Positions 44,551-53,818 of a stretch of 64,000 nt of DNA are shown here, in pieces (within the stretch, counting starts at the first letter, position 1; the number at the start of each line of letters is the position of its first letter). The stretch spans positions 17,326 to 81,325 of the forward strand of contig CAZVLN010000007.1 of the NCBI GenBank assembly GCA_964627995.1, given 5' to 3'. A model generated the notes under the pieces. That model worked only from the letters and a program-made list of their open reading frames with translations. It did no database searches and was not told where the DNA came from. The position numbers and the translations under genes are program-made. Source of the DNA: JAWLFI01 sp964627995 (GTDB lineage: Bacteria; Bacteroidota; Bacteroidia; Chitinophagales; Saprospiraceae).

Positions 44551-45477
44551 CTAATTATATTCATCAAAAACTTGCTTTAAGCGGTTCGGATAATCTGTAA
44601 TTATCCCGTCTACGCCCATTTCTATAAGTTCCTTCATACGCCTCTTGTCATTTACAGTCCAGGGTATAAGCTCAATATCATTTTCATGGATCCTACTGGA
44701 CAATTCCGGGTCTACCATTTTATGATGGGGACTCAAAATATGGGGTTTAAACTGCAACTGATTCAGCTTCGAAAATAGATCTTCGTCATTAGAAATAAGC
44801 AGAGCAATCTTGCCCGGATAATCCATAGTATTCAGGTATTGAAGCGGGCGTGTATCAAAGGATTGAATGATTGATAGGGACTGATATTGGTATGTTGAAA
44901 GAAGCTCTAATAATTGCTGAACCAAAAACTGGATGGAAGGATAGTATTTGCCGTCCCATTCAATCCTGGATTTAATCTCCACATTAATAGGAATTCGGAT
45001 AGAAAGCTGATCCAGGGTATCTAGAAGGTCTGACAATAGTGGCTTGACGGCGGGTATCTTTTCCTGGGAGGGAAAATGGGGATGCCTTTTTGATCCACAG
45101 TCAAACTTTTGGATGTAAGAATAATACATGTGATAGAGGTTATAACGCTCTGAAACATCATTTGAGAGGTTGTTTCCCAAAGAGTCCAAACAAATTTCAG
45201 ATGATAACCAAGGTTCATGACTAATAACCAAAAGAGAATCTGCTGTCAGCGCCAAATCCAACTCTAAGGTAGTAGCTCCATTTTCAATAGCCCTTATAAA
45301 GGATGGGATTGTATTCTCAGGAAAAAGCCCTCGAGCTCCTCTATGGCCTTGAATATCGAAATCCTTTTGCGAAATTTTAGAATCGCACGAAGAGAAAGTA
45401 AGAGCGCTAATCAATAGAGCACAAATAGAAGAGACAGATATGAATTTATACCCTTGGGAGAGGAAACATTTATCCAT
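44551..45477 (-). CDS. Glycerophosphodiester phosphodiesterase lipoprotein
   Basis: 308 aa. The signal peptide ends in a lipobox, FSSC, with C31 as the lipidated residue. The catalytic histidines are H45 (GHRGARGLFPENT) and H87 (VISHEPWL); metal ligands include E72 and D74 in LELDLALT. It hydrolyses glycerophosphodiesters to glycerol-3-phosphate and the alcohol, at the periplasmic face. It begins 18 nt after leuS, an arrangement that suggests one transcript but no common function. The downstream side is island C. Confidence 0.93.
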   Translation of the reverse strand: MDKCFLSQGYKFISVSSICALLISALTFSSCDSKISQKDFDIQGHRGARGLFPENTIPSFIRAIENGATTLELDLALTADSLLVISHEPWLSSEICLDSLGNNLSNDVSERYNLYHMYYSYIQKFDCGSKRHPHFPSQEKIPAVKPLLSDLLDTLDQLSIRIPINVEIKSRIEWDGKYYPSIQFLVQQLLELLSTYQYQSLSIIQSFDTRPLQYLNTMDYPGKIALLISNDEDLFSKLNQLQFKPHILSPHHKMVDPELSSRIHENDIELIPWTVNDKRRMKELIEMGVDGIITDYPNRLKQVFDEYN

Positions 45478-45495
45478 GTTGATATCTAAAGCTGT

Positions 45496-48261
45496 TTATT
45501 TAACCACTAGGTTAACCATTCGGCCGGGCACTACAATGATTTTTACAATATTTTTCCCACTTGTCCATTTTTCGACTACATCAAGCTTTTGAACCGTTTC
45601 TTCGATATCTGATTTAGAATCTTCTTTGCTGAAAACATGAGTACCGCGTTTTTTTCCATTAATACAGATGGGATACTCTATTTCACTTTCCGCTAAATAT
45701 TTTTCCTCATATTTCGGATAGTCTTGCTTTGTAACAGATGAGGCAGAGTCAAAATTACTCCAAATCTCTTCGGCCAAATGCGGTGCAAATGGGCATAATA
45801 ATCGACAGAAGGGTTTTAAAATTTCAGACTTGGAGCAACCTAAATCGCGCAGTTCATTAACGCAAATCATCATAGCAGATATGCATGTATTGAACGATTG
45901 GCGTTCAATATCCTCTGTAACCTTTTTGATGCAAGTATGTAATATCTTTAATTCTGCTGAAGATGGTTTGTCTTCGGCAACAATCCATTCTTGTTCCTGT
46001 GAAAAATAAAGATCATAGATACGATGAAGAAATTTCACGATTCCGGTAATACTTTGAGTATCCCAGGGCTTATGATCTTCAATTGGTCCCAAAAACATCT
46101 CGAACATTCTAAAAGCATCGGTTCCAAACTCTTCAATAACTTCATCCGGATTTACAACATTGTGCTTAGACTTGGACATTTTCTCTACCTCTGAGCGAAG
46201 TTGAACAAATGTTTGTCCATCAACATCATTTTGCCAGTTGATATCCGATTTTACGTCAATTCCTTCGAACCGGTTGTCTTCTTGCTGCAACTGAGTAAAG
46301 CTTTCCAAGCTCAAGCGGTCTTTTTCGTCTGCCAAATGAATAGGAACGTGCAAGGTTCTTAAAGTATCACCCTTGTGCACATCTAATAGCAGGGAGCGCC
46401 CCTGGATCATCCCCTGGTTAATAAGCTTTTTAAATGGTTCTTGAGATGGAACTGTATCCAAATCGAAAAGAAATTTATGCCAGAATCTGGCGTACATCAG
46501 ATGCCCTACCGCGTGTTCTGTCCCACCAATATAGCAGTCCACATCTTGCCAGTATTCCACTGCTTTTTGACTAAACATATCATCCTCGTTATGCGGATCC
46601 ATATATCTAAGAAAATACCATGAGGATCCTGCAAAACCAGGCATGGTATCGACCTCTCTGGTTAGTCCATTTTCCAATTGTTTCCAATCCACAGCTTCTG
46701 TCAAGGGGCTTTTACCATCTATTTGCTTAATATTTTCTAAATGGGGTAAGCGAACCGGTAAGTTATTTTCAGAAACGGGGTATGGAATACCATCTTCATC
46801 GTAAACAATAGGGAAGGGTTCGCCCCAATATCTCTGGCGGCTAAAATTAGCATCTCGCAATTTATAATTAACCGTCCGGTGACCTGTTTTTAAGCCCTCC
46901 AGTCGTTCAATAGCCTTTTCGATTGCGTCTTCTACATCCAACCCATTTAAGAAGCCAGAATGGATCAGAATCCCTTCTTTAGAATGAGGATTTGAATCCG
47001 GAAGATGGGAAGTATCCACCACTTGTGGAATATTTAAATTGAAATGTTCGGCAAAAGCTTGATCGCGCTCATCGTGGGCCGGTACAGCCATTATGGCTCC
47101 TGTGCCGTAATCTTTTAATACATATTCACTAATATAAATGGGCAATAAAGTATCGGTAAATGGATGTTTGGCAAAAGCACCTGTGAAAGCCCCACTCACT
47201 TTTTTGTCGGTCATGCGCTCCAATTCCGAACGACCGGCAACGTAATTTCGGTAATTTTTTACTTCTTCTTTACGGTCGTTGATTGTTAGAGTGTCTACTA
47301 AGTCATGTTCTGGTGCGATGACCATGAAACTGCAGCCAAAGAGTGTGTCAGGGCGTGTTGTGAAAACGGGAATCGTATCATCTATACTATCGAGTTGAAA
47401 ATGGATGGTAGCTCCTTCAGACCGACCAATCCAATTTTTTTGTTGTGCAATTAGCGCTTCAGACCAATCGAGAGTCTCCAGATCCCTAACTAATCTTTCT
47501 GCATAGGCAGTAATCCGTAATGACCATTGTAACATGGGCTTTTGCACAACGGGGTGGCCTCCGCGCTCAGAAACTCCATTGACGACTTCATCATTTGCCA
47601 AAACAGTTCCCAACCCCTCGCACCAATTCACGTAGCTCGTTTTGCGATATGCCAATCTAAAATTCATTAGCAAGTCGGATTTTTCTTTTGGTGACATCTC
47701 CTTCCATTCCTTAGCGCTAAAAGGATCAAAGGGAGGACCAAAAGCAGGGCATTCTTGACTACCCAATTTTTCAAAATGCTTAATTAGTTCGCCAATAGGT
47801 TTTGCTTTGTTTGAAAACGTATCGTAATAGTGGTCAAATAGCAATAAAAAAATCCGCTGTGTCCACCGATAATACTGAGGGTCACTTGTGCGCAACTCTC
47901 GATTCCAGTCATAACTTAAACCAATATTTTGAAGTTGCGAACGAAATTTATTGATATTCTCTTCCGTGGATTTTGCCGGATGAATCCCTCGTTGAATGGC
48001 ATATTGCTCGGCGGGTAATCCAAAAGAGTCATACCCCATTGGATGGAGCACGTTATAGCCTTGCATGCGTTTATGGCGACTTATAATATCTGAAGCAATG
48101 TACCCCAGGGGATGTCCGACATGAAGACCTGCGCCAGAAGGGTAGGGGAACATATCCAACACGTAATATTTTGGTTTGTCGTTGATCTCTACCTCATAGG
48201 TTTTATTTTCTCGCCATATTTTCTGCCATTTTCTCTCAATGCTTCTCGCGGGATACCTCAT
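45496..48261 (-). CDS. leuS: Leucyl-tRNA synthetase
   Basis: 921 aa, class I enzyme. The ATP site has HVGH (47-50) in PSGAGLHVGHPLGY and KMSKS at 694-698. The connective editing domain has the TTRPDTLFG segment of the hydrolytic site. An insertion in the catalytic domain, PAFGPPFDPFSAKEWKEM and onward, ahead of VNWCEGLGTVLANDEV, matches the insertion usual in Bacteroidota LeuRS. The leucine-specific loop just before KMSKS is also long. The C-terminal RNA-binding tail ends in VPGRMVNLVVK. Confidence 0.98.
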   Translation of the reverse strand: MRYPARSIERKWQKIWRENKTYEVEINDKPKYYVLDMFPYPSGAGLHVGHPLGYIASDIISRHKRMQGYNVLHPMGYDSFGLPAEQYAIQRGIHPAKSTEENINKFRSQLQNIGLSYDWNRELRTSDPQYYRWTQRIFLLLFDHYYDTFSNKAKPIGELIKHFEKLGSQECPAFGPPFDPFSAKEWKEMSPKEKSDLLMNFRLAYRKTSYVNWCEGLGTVLANDEVVNGVSERGGHPVVQKPMLQWSLRITAYAERLVRDLETLDWSEALIAQQKNWIGRSEGATIHFQLDSIDDTIPVFTTRPDTLFGCSFMVIAPEHDLVDTLTINDRKEEVKNYRNYVAGRSELERMTDKKVSGAFTGAFAKHPFTDTLLPIYISEYVLKDYGTGAIMAVPAHDERDQAFAEHFNLNIPQVVDTSHLPDSNPHSKEGILIHSGFLNGLDVEDAIEKAIERLEGLKTGHRTVNYKLRDANFSRQRYWGEPFPIVYDEDGIPYPVSENNLPVRLPHLENIKQIDGKSPLTEAVDWKQLENGLTREVDTMPGFAGSSWYFLRYMDPHNEDDMFSQKAVEYWQDVDCYIGGTEHAVGHLMYARFWHKFLFDLDTVPSQEPFKKLINQGMIQGRSLLLDVHKGDTLRTLHVPIHLADEKDRLSLESFTQLQQEDNRFEGIDVKSDINWQNDVDGQTFVQLRSEVEKMSKSKHNVVNPDEVIEEFGTDAFRMFEMFLGPIEDHKPWDTQSITGIVKFLHRIYDLYFSQEQEWIVAEDKPSSAELKILHTCIKKVTEDIERQSFNTCISAMMICVNELRDLGCSKSEILKPFCRLLCPFAPHLAEEIWSNFDSASSVTKQDYPKYEEKYLAESEIEYPICINGKKRGTHVFSKEDSKSDIEETVQKLDVVEKWTSGKNIVKIIVVPGRMVNLVVK

Positions 48262-48335
48262 AGTTTCAGTTTTAGAGATGCGAATTTATGAAATTAGAAC
48301 GTTTATGTATCTTTAATGCAAAGATAAAAGCTATT

Positions 48336-48719
48336 ATGTTGGGTAGATTAATCAAATGGGTACTCATTATTATTATTGGCATTTTGGTGTACAATTATTT
48401 TTATGGGACAGAAGAAGAAAAACAGCAAACTGCGAAGATTTTCAATCAGACTCGAGCTGTTGGAGAATCCATAGTAGGATTTGTTTCGGATGAAACTCAG
48501 AAGGTGAAGGATGGAAAGTATAATGATGTAATTGATAATATTACGGATTTTGTAGAAAAACTAAAGAGTGATGAAAATGCGCAAGAAGTAGAGGCGATAC
48601 AATCCGACCTTCAAGATGCCCAAGAAAAATATAGGGCTACTGATCAATCAAGAGATTCTTTAGAAATTCGGTTGCAAGAAATACTCAATAGAGTCGAAGC
48701 CCTTAAAAAAGAAGGTTAA
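48336..48719 (+). CDS. Small membrane-anchored coiled-coil protein, unknown function
   Basis: 127 aa from the ATG at 48336; an in-frame ATG at 48288 would add 16 residues ahead of the membrane segment and run close to the leuS start. Residues 3-22 (GRLIKWVLIIIIGILVYNYF) form one hydrophobic helix. The rest is charged; the last ~60 residues have heptad-like spacing (LQDAQEKYRATDQSRDSLEIRLQEILNRVEAL) and look like a coiled coil. Not a family I recognise. Divergent from leuS; its stop interlocks (TTAA) with the next gene. Confidence 0.65.
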   Translation: MLGRLIKWVLIIIIGILVYNYFYGTEEEKQQTAKIFNQTRAVGESIVGFVSDETQKVKDGKYNDVIDNITDFVEKLKSDENAQEVEAIQSDLQDAQEKYRATDQSRDSLEIRLQEILNRVEALKKEG

Positions 48720-49318
48720 GTCTGGTCGCAGGGTATTATAGGGCTTAATCCATCTAATAAAATATTCCCCCGAGTTGATTGAGAGGGACTTGGGTAACCT
48801 GCTTCAAAGATGAGAAACCTATGGTTTTTCTCAGGAATAAAGCGAATCGTTTCTTTCTTCCAATTCGGATCTTTTAACAAATTGGATTCAAATATAAGTT
48901 GTTGAGGTTGGCAGGAATTTCTGCCTAACCATACTCTGCATTTGATGGGTTCATTAAATCCAGCATAACTGTCAGAAGACGCCAAATAAAAAGACATTGT
49001 ATAACATTTTCCTTTTTCCAAGTTGATAGGTACCCGCTGACCTATGGATTCATTTGATCCATCAGAGCGAGTTATTAAACCGACATATGAAGATCCATTT
49101 GCCGGATCCCTGTTAACACCCCAAACACCCGGGAAAATGTCTGGTGTAGTTGCTGGTGAACATGGCGTCCAGCCCACAGGGATAAAAGCCTCTTGTGGCG
49201 TTCCTTCAAATGATGGGTTTGCCCAGGATTGGGCATAGGTAGAAATAGGACATAAAAAAAATATTATCCCCAATGGCGCTATGGAAATCAATAGCTTGTA
49301 AAGAATTCTATAATTCAT
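48716..49318 (-). CDS. Secreted jelly-roll (carbohydrate-binding-like) protein
   Basis: 200 aa with an export signal (hydrophobic core about 9-25, ending STYAQ). The mature part begins WANPSFEGTPQEAFIPVGWTPC, the W-xNPSFE opening of a jelly-roll module seen at the start of many Bacteroidota outer-membrane and gliding-associated proteins, and continues with ESIGQRVPINLEKGKCYTMSFYLA, as in CBM4/CBM9-type domains. No T9SS sorting domain, lipobox or enzyme follows. It could bind a glycan or act as an adhesin; that is inference. Confidence 0.75.
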   Translation of the reverse strand: MNYRILYKLLISIAPLGIIFFLCPISTYAQSWANPSFEGTPQEAFIPVGWTPCSPATTPDIFPGVWGVNRDPANGSSYVGLITRSDGSNESIGQRVPINLEKGKCYTMSFYLASSDSYAGFNEPIKCRVWLGRNSCQPQQLIFESNLLKDPNWKKETIRFIPEKNHRFLIFEAGYPSPSQSTRGNILLDGLSPIIPCDQT

Positions 49319-49331
49319 ACAGTAAATGTAA

Positions 49332-49360
49332 TTGAACCCATCGAATCCTGCATATATTTG
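49332..49360 (+). promoter_or_regulatory. Bacteroidota promoter of hemE (TTG - 18 bp - TATATTTG)
   Basis: TTG at 49332-49334 is followed after 18 bp by TATATTTG at 49353-49360, an exact fit to the TTTG/TAnnTTTG pattern of the phylum's main sigma factor. The expected start of transcription is a few bases on, leaving a leader of about 15 nt before the hemE ATG at 49381. Confidence 0.8.
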
Positions 49361-49380
49361 TAAAGGATTAACACGTGCAT

Positions 49381-50406
49381 ATGGAAAAATTACTGCTTAG
49401 AACTTTAAAAGGAGAGTCAACATCAAGGCCTCCGGTTTGGTTAATGCGTCAAGCAGGTCGCATATTACCTCAATATAGAGCATTGCGTTCTTCTCTTTCT
49501 GGTTTTAAAGAGTTAGTTGAGACACCTGAATTGGCAGCAGAAGTGACTCTTCAGCCGGTGGATGAGCTAGGTGTAGATGCTGCTATCATTTTTAGTGATA
49601 TTTTGGTAATACCCGAAGCACTGGGCTTACCCTATCAAATGATAAAAGGAAAAGGGCCATATTTTCCAAGAGTTATCCAAAGTCTGGAAGATGTCAAACA
49701 ATTAAATGCGCATCCCGATCATGTGGTGGAACAGCTACATTATGTTTCTGAAGCCCTTAAGCTCGTAAAAATGCGTCTTTCTCCCGAAAAAACTCTAATC
49801 GGCTTTGGAGGCGCTCCATGGACATTGTTAGCTTATATGATAGAAGGTCAGGGGAGCAAAACATTTTCTAAAGCTCGAAAATTTCTGATTCAGGAAGAAA
49901 AAGCTGCTCATTTATTGTTGGAGAAAATTACAGCTGCCACCATTAGTTATTTTGATGCCCAGGTTTCTGCGGGAGCAGAAGTCATTCAATTATTTGATTC
50001 TTGGGCTGGATTGTTGAGTCCTGGCCTGTATAAAAAATTTGGACTCCCTTACATCCATGAAATACTGGATAGTGTTGAAGTACCCACTATCTTTTTCGGA
50101 AAGGGCGCTTTTTATGCATTGGAGGAAATGAAAGTCTTACCCACTCAGGCCCTTGGATTAGATTGGAATATGGATCCATCTTATGTACGTCAAATACTAG
50201 GAAATCACAGCGTTGTCCAGGGTAATATGGACCCTGCACAATTATATGGGAGTCCTGAAGAAATTGCAAGATTAACCAAAGAAATGATCGATCAATTTGG
50301 TGGGCACCAGATTGTAAATTTAGGCCATGGAGTATATCCAGATACGCCGCTAGCTGGGGTTAGAGCATTCGTTAATGCCGCACAAGCCTACCGCTATGAT
50401 AGATGA
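49381..50406 (+). CDS. hemE: Uroporphyrinogen decarboxylase
   Basis: 341 aa; I take the ATG at 49381, two codons inside a frame that opens at GTG. It converts uroporphyrinogen III to coproporphyrinogen III in heme synthesis. Landmarks are PPVWLMRQAGRILPQYR (Arg residues that bind the substrate carboxylates), AAIIFSDILVIPEALG with the catalytic Asp, GFGGAPWTLLAYMIEG, and the terminal NLGHGVYPDTPLAGVRAFV. The gene has its own clear promoter and is followed after 61 bp by accD. Confidence 0.97.
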   Translation: MEKLLLRTLKGESTSRPPVWLMRQAGRILPQYRALRSSLSGFKELVETPELAAEVTLQPVDELGVDAAIIFSDILVIPEALGLPYQMIKGKGPYFPRVIQSLEDVKQLNAHPDHVVEQLHYVSEALKLVKMRLSPEKTLIGFGGAPWTLLAYMIEGQGSKTFSKARKFLIQEEKAAHLLLEKITAATISYFDAQVSAGAEVIQLFDSWAGLLSPGLYKKFGLPYIHEILDSVEVPTIFFGKGAFYALEEMKVLPTQALGLDWNMDPSYVRQILGNHSVVQGNMDPAQLYGSPEEIARLTKEMIDQFGGHQIVNLGHGVYPDTPLAGVRAFVNAAQAYRYDR

Positions 50407-50432
50407 AAGCTGTCTTAACCCATATATTTTGC

Positions 50433-50440
50433 TACATTTG
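50433..50440 (+). promoter_or_regulatory. -7 promoter element (TACATTTG) for accD
   Basis: An exact TAnnTTTG match 27 nt before the accD ATG at 50468, inside the hemE-accD gap. The -33 region is poor (TGTC near 50411), so accD may be read both from here and from the hemE promoter. Confidence 0.55.
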
Positions 50441-50467
50441 TTATAGAAAAAAGAAAAAGCGGAAATC

Positions 50468-51325
50468 ATGGGATGGTTTAAACGACTTAAAGATGGTATT
50501 CAAACGGCTACCAAGTTTAAAAAGGAAACTCCAGATGGGCTCTGGCATAAGTGCCGATCATGTAGTGAGCTAGCCACAATGAAGGAAATGAAGGAAAACT
50601 TCTTCATCTGCCCGAATTGCGAACACCATACCCGGATTGGTTCATATGACTATTTTGAGCTGATCTTTGATGGGACTTATAAAATTTTATTTGACGATAT
50701 AGAATCATATGATTTTTTGGACTTTACAGACTTAAAATCATATTCGGATCGATTAGAAAAAGCGAAAATAAAGACACAGTTGGACGATGCAATGACTGTA
50801 GCAGAAGGTAAGGTAAATCGAAGGTCCTTAGTTATTGCTGCCATGGACTTTTCTTTTATAGGTGGATCTATGGGGTCTGTCGTAGGAGAAAAGATTGCTA
50901 AATCCATTGATTATTGCATAGAGAATCGGACTCATCTCATGATAATATCCAAATCTGGAGGAGCACGTATGATGGAAAGTGCCTTTAGTTTGATGCAAAT
51001 GGGGAAAACTGCTTCCAAATTAAGTCAGCTGGCTAAAGCTGGTATTCCATATTTTTCTTTTTTAACGGACCCAACGACAGGTGGAGTCACGGCTTCGTTT
51101 GCAATGTTAGGTGATGTGAATTTTGCAGAACCTAAAGCGCTTATCGGTTTTGCCGGTCCCAGAGTTATAAAAGAGACAATTAAAAAAGATTTGCCCGAAG
51201 GCTTTCAGCGCTCTGAATTTCTCTTACAGCACGGCTTTTTAGATTTTATCGTTCATCGAAGAGACCTAAAAGAGCGAATAGATGATTTGGTATATTTATT
51301 CCCGGTTCGAGAACAAGCCTCATAA
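50468..51325 (+). CDS. accD: Acetyl-CoA carboxylase carboxyltransferase subunit beta
   Basis: 285 aa. A four-cysteine zinc ribbon, C29-x2-C32...C48-x2-C51 (CRSCSEL; CPNCEHH), precedes the carboxyltransferase domain with VAAMDFSFIGGSMGSVVGEK, SGGARMMESAFSLMQM and TDPTTGGVTASFAMLGD, the oxyanion-hole segments. It pairs with AccA (not in the window) to make malonyl-CoA, the substrate chain that leads to FabD. Convergent with bshC. Confidence 0.97.
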   Translation: MGWFKRLKDGIQTATKFKKETPDGLWHKCRSCSELATMKEMKENFFICPNCEHHTRIGSYDYFELIFDGTYKILFDDIESYDFLDFTDLKSYSDRLEKAKIKTQLDDAMTVAEGKVNRRSLVIAAMDFSFIGGSMGSVVGEKIAKSIDYCIENRTHLMIISKSGGARMMESAFSLMQMGKTASKLSQLAKAGIPYFSFLTDPTTGGVTASFAMLGDVNFAEPKALIGFAGPRVIKETIKKDLPEGFQRSEFLLQHGFLDFIVHRRDLKERIDDLVYLFPVREQAS

Positions 51326-51358
51326 TATTTAAAAAGGCTAATATTATTGCCCTTAAGC

Positions 51359-52960
51359 TTAAGGCTCCGTGATGACTACCATTTCAGGAGAAAAAGGGGT
51401 AAAGGCTCTTTTCAGATCTTCAAATAATTGTGGACCTCTTTTTTCATAGAACTCCATAACATTTAATTGTCGCTCTTGCAGTTTACCTTCCGGATAAAAT
51501 TCTTCATGAATTTCTTTTATTTGCCGTCTTTTTTCATGCTCCTGTTTCTTAATAGCTCTCCGCATTTTATTTTCAAGACGGCGAAGGGGTTTTAAGGCAT
51601 CAACTCGTGCAGCTTCCGTTGAATATTGTAAGCTTTCATCAAGCTTGGTCATTCGTTCGCGAAGGTCGTCAAAGGCTTGGTGTACTTTATCATATGATTT
51701 AGAAAAATCCAGCTCCTCAGAGAAATCCTCATCTATCCAGACATTTTCAATATCATGAAGATGGCTAAACCATTGCTCTAATGATATTGGTAAACTCGAC
51801 ATATTTTCCATTTTATTTTCGGGTATAATGGTGGCCGAGTGCCTTCTCAATAATAAGGGGAAAGTTAAGTTGAAGGCCTCAAACTGCTTTTTTCTTTCTA
51901 CCCAATAAGCTAATTCACCGCCACCTCCTACATATGCCAGATTGGGAAAAATAAACTCTTGATATATTGGGCGCATTATCACATTGGGACTAAAGCGATC
52001 GGGATAGTCCTGAATATGTTTCTCAATTTCTTCCCTGGAAAATTTAATCTCGGTGTCCAAAATATGATATGACGCATCCGAACGAACTATTCGAGATCTT
52101 TTGCCTTCGTGTAAGTAGAAAAAATTTATTTCTCTTGCTAAAGCTTGGTTTCCATATCCCATAGACTCCAGCTCAACTTGCATTTCTTCAACAGGAGTTT
52201 TGGACTTTTCATTCAAGACTTCATCTAAAATATACGGAACAAACGCCTTTTTAAAAATGGGATTATCCATTTGCGCAATGAGTAGTGATTCAGATTCAAA
52301 CAGGTGAGCAAGAAAGTGTTGAACAGCTTCTCCTACAGTTCTATTTCCATCAAATGAATTCCGTAAATACTCTAATACTTGATTACCGTAAAATGTCTTC
52401 TCTAATGAAGACGATAGTTCCTCTACCACTCGCTTAATTCCATCTGTATTGATGCGACCTACTGCGCCTCCGACATCGTCGGAGTTCCATTCATATCGGT
52501 TGCCTTTATAATACAAATGATTCATTTCTTCAAAATCATGATCTTCACCGCCAATAATAAACAAAGGGATTATAGTCTTATCAGGAATATTTTCCTGGAT
52601 GGATTCAGCTGTTACAATTGCACTTAAAATTTTATGTATAAAATATAAAGGTCCTGTAAGCAGGCTAGGCTGATGTGCAGTTATTATTGTAAATGTATCT
52701 GGTGAATTTATAGCCTGTATAAGTTGCTTATTTTTCGTAGAAAGGCAATCAATATTTCTGTATTGGCTGAGTAATACCTCAACTAATGATTTTCTGGGGA
52801 AGTTGAAATTATCGGATTTTTCAGAAATTTGATGAGGTACTGAATTCGCTTGCGGTAAAGCATTGATAAAAGGAGTAAAATCCTCAGGTCTACGTACGAA
52901 GTGCTTATCAAAAGTTGAAAGACCGTGAATTTTATTAAACTCTATACGAAAGTCACTCAT
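51359..52960 (-). CDS. bshC: BshC, putative cysteine-adding enzyme of bacillithiol synthesis
   Basis: 533 aa. The BshC hallmarks are TAHQPSLLTGPLYFIHKI (the nucleotide-binding N-terminal part), IIGGEDHDFEEMNHLY and YVGGGGELAYWVERK, followed by a long charged coiled coil (about 425-500) as in the Bacillus enzyme. BshC adds cysteine to glucosaminyl-malate, the last step of bacillithiol formation. bshA and bshB are not here. A 14-bp palindrome lies just past its stop. Confidence 0.93.
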   Translation of the reverse strand: MSDFRIEFNKIHGLSTFDKHFVRRPEDFTPFINALPQANSVPHQISEKSDNFNFPRKSLVEVLLSQYRNIDCLSTKNKQLIQAINSPDTFTIITAHQPSLLTGPLYFIHKILSAIVTAESIQENIPDKTIIPLFIIGGEDHDFEEMNHLYYKGNRYEWNSDDVGGAVGRINTDGIKRVVEELSSSLEKTFYGNQVLEYLRNSFDGNRTVGEAVQHFLAHLFESESLLIAQMDNPIFKKAFVPYILDEVLNEKSKTPVEEMQVELESMGYGNQALAREINFFYLHEGKRSRIVRSDASYHILDTEIKFSREEIEKHIQDYPDRFSPNVIMRPIYQEFIFPNLAYVGGGGELAYWVERKKQFEAFNLTFPLLLRRHSATIIPENKMENMSSLPISLEQWFSHLHDIENVWIDEDFSEELDFSKSYDKVHQAFDDLRERMTKLDESLQYSTEAARVDALKPLRRLENKMRRAIKKQEHEKRRQIKEIHEEFYPEGKLQERQLNVMEFYEKRGPQLFEDLKRAFTPFSPEMVVITEP

Positions 52961-53023
52961 TCAGTTTTCTTTTTTATCCGTCGAAATTAAGAATAAATAA
53001 GAAAGGAAAAAGTTATAGGATAA

Positions 53024-53674
53024 TTAAAAGGATATACCAACTGTGCCAATAAGTCGACTCGGGGAGCTATCAAAGGCATATTGTCTTCCATAAAAGGAAA
53101 AATGATCACCAAACTGAGAGAAATTGCCTTCATAGGTTAAATCGATATGGAAATTCCAAATATCCACTCCCAATCCAGCCACATAACCAAGAGTTATGTC
53201 CTCAAATCGTTTTTCATATTCTTCAACTTGCGTATTTTCTTCAAACTCTGTGACAGAGTTGATAAACAGATGTGCTATAGGACCGCATCCTAAGCGAACA
53301 GGGCCTAACCGCATGCCTAATTGAACAGGAATATCAATATACTGGTATCGCTCGGTGAATTTTTCGCTACCCATACCATTTTGGACGTCTTCGACCAAAA
53401 ATTCGGCACTACTAGAACGAAACCAAACCTCCGGCTGTATGAACAAAAACTGAGAATTTGCTTGTAGAAAAAGACCCAAATGATATCCATAACGAGCTTG
53501 TTCCAAATCCAATTTGAATTCATTTACTTCACTGCGATTAGTAATTAAAAGGCTATTGGGACTAACTTCTGTTGTATTCAGTCCACCACGAATACCAAAT
53601 TTAATTTGACCATGCCCTGAAATAGCCCAAAAACTAAATATGATCAATGCAATACAGATTTGATTAAATTTCAT
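53024..53674 (-). CDS. PorT-like outer-membrane beta-barrel protein
   Basis: 216 aa with a signal peptide (MKFNQICIALIIFSFWAISGHGQ) and then alternating beta-strands in the style of OMP_b-brl_2: IKFGIRGGLNTTEV, YGYHLGLFLQAN, FLFIQPEVWFRSS, YIDIPVQLGMRLGPVRLGCGPIAHLF, LGYVAGLGVDIWNFHIDLTYEG and the terminal RLIGTVGISF ending in phenylalanine. PorT itself is a T9SS part, but most members of this domain family are simple barrels of unknown role; no symbol is claimed. Confidence 0.85.
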   Translation of the reverse strand: MKFNQICIALIIFSFWAISGHGQIKFGIRGGLNTTEVSPNSLLITNRSEVNEFKLDLEQARYGYHLGLFLQANSQFLFIQPEVWFRSSSAEFLVEDVQNGMGSEKFTERYQYIDIPVQLGMRLGPVRLGCGPIAHLFINSVTEFEENTQVEEYEKRFEDITLGYVAGLGVDIWNFHIDLTYEGNFSQFGDHFSFYGRQYAFDSSPSRLIGTVGISF

Positions 53675-53818
53675 ATGTTAGAGTGAGTTGGACTTTAATG
53701 ATTAAGTTTTGCCTCGGTGTTTATAAACGCAAAATAAATGCTAAATTATGAAATTTCAGGTGAAATTCTACGTAATCTTACGTATCCTTGTAGCAAGTAC
53801 CTGATAAAATAGACAAAA

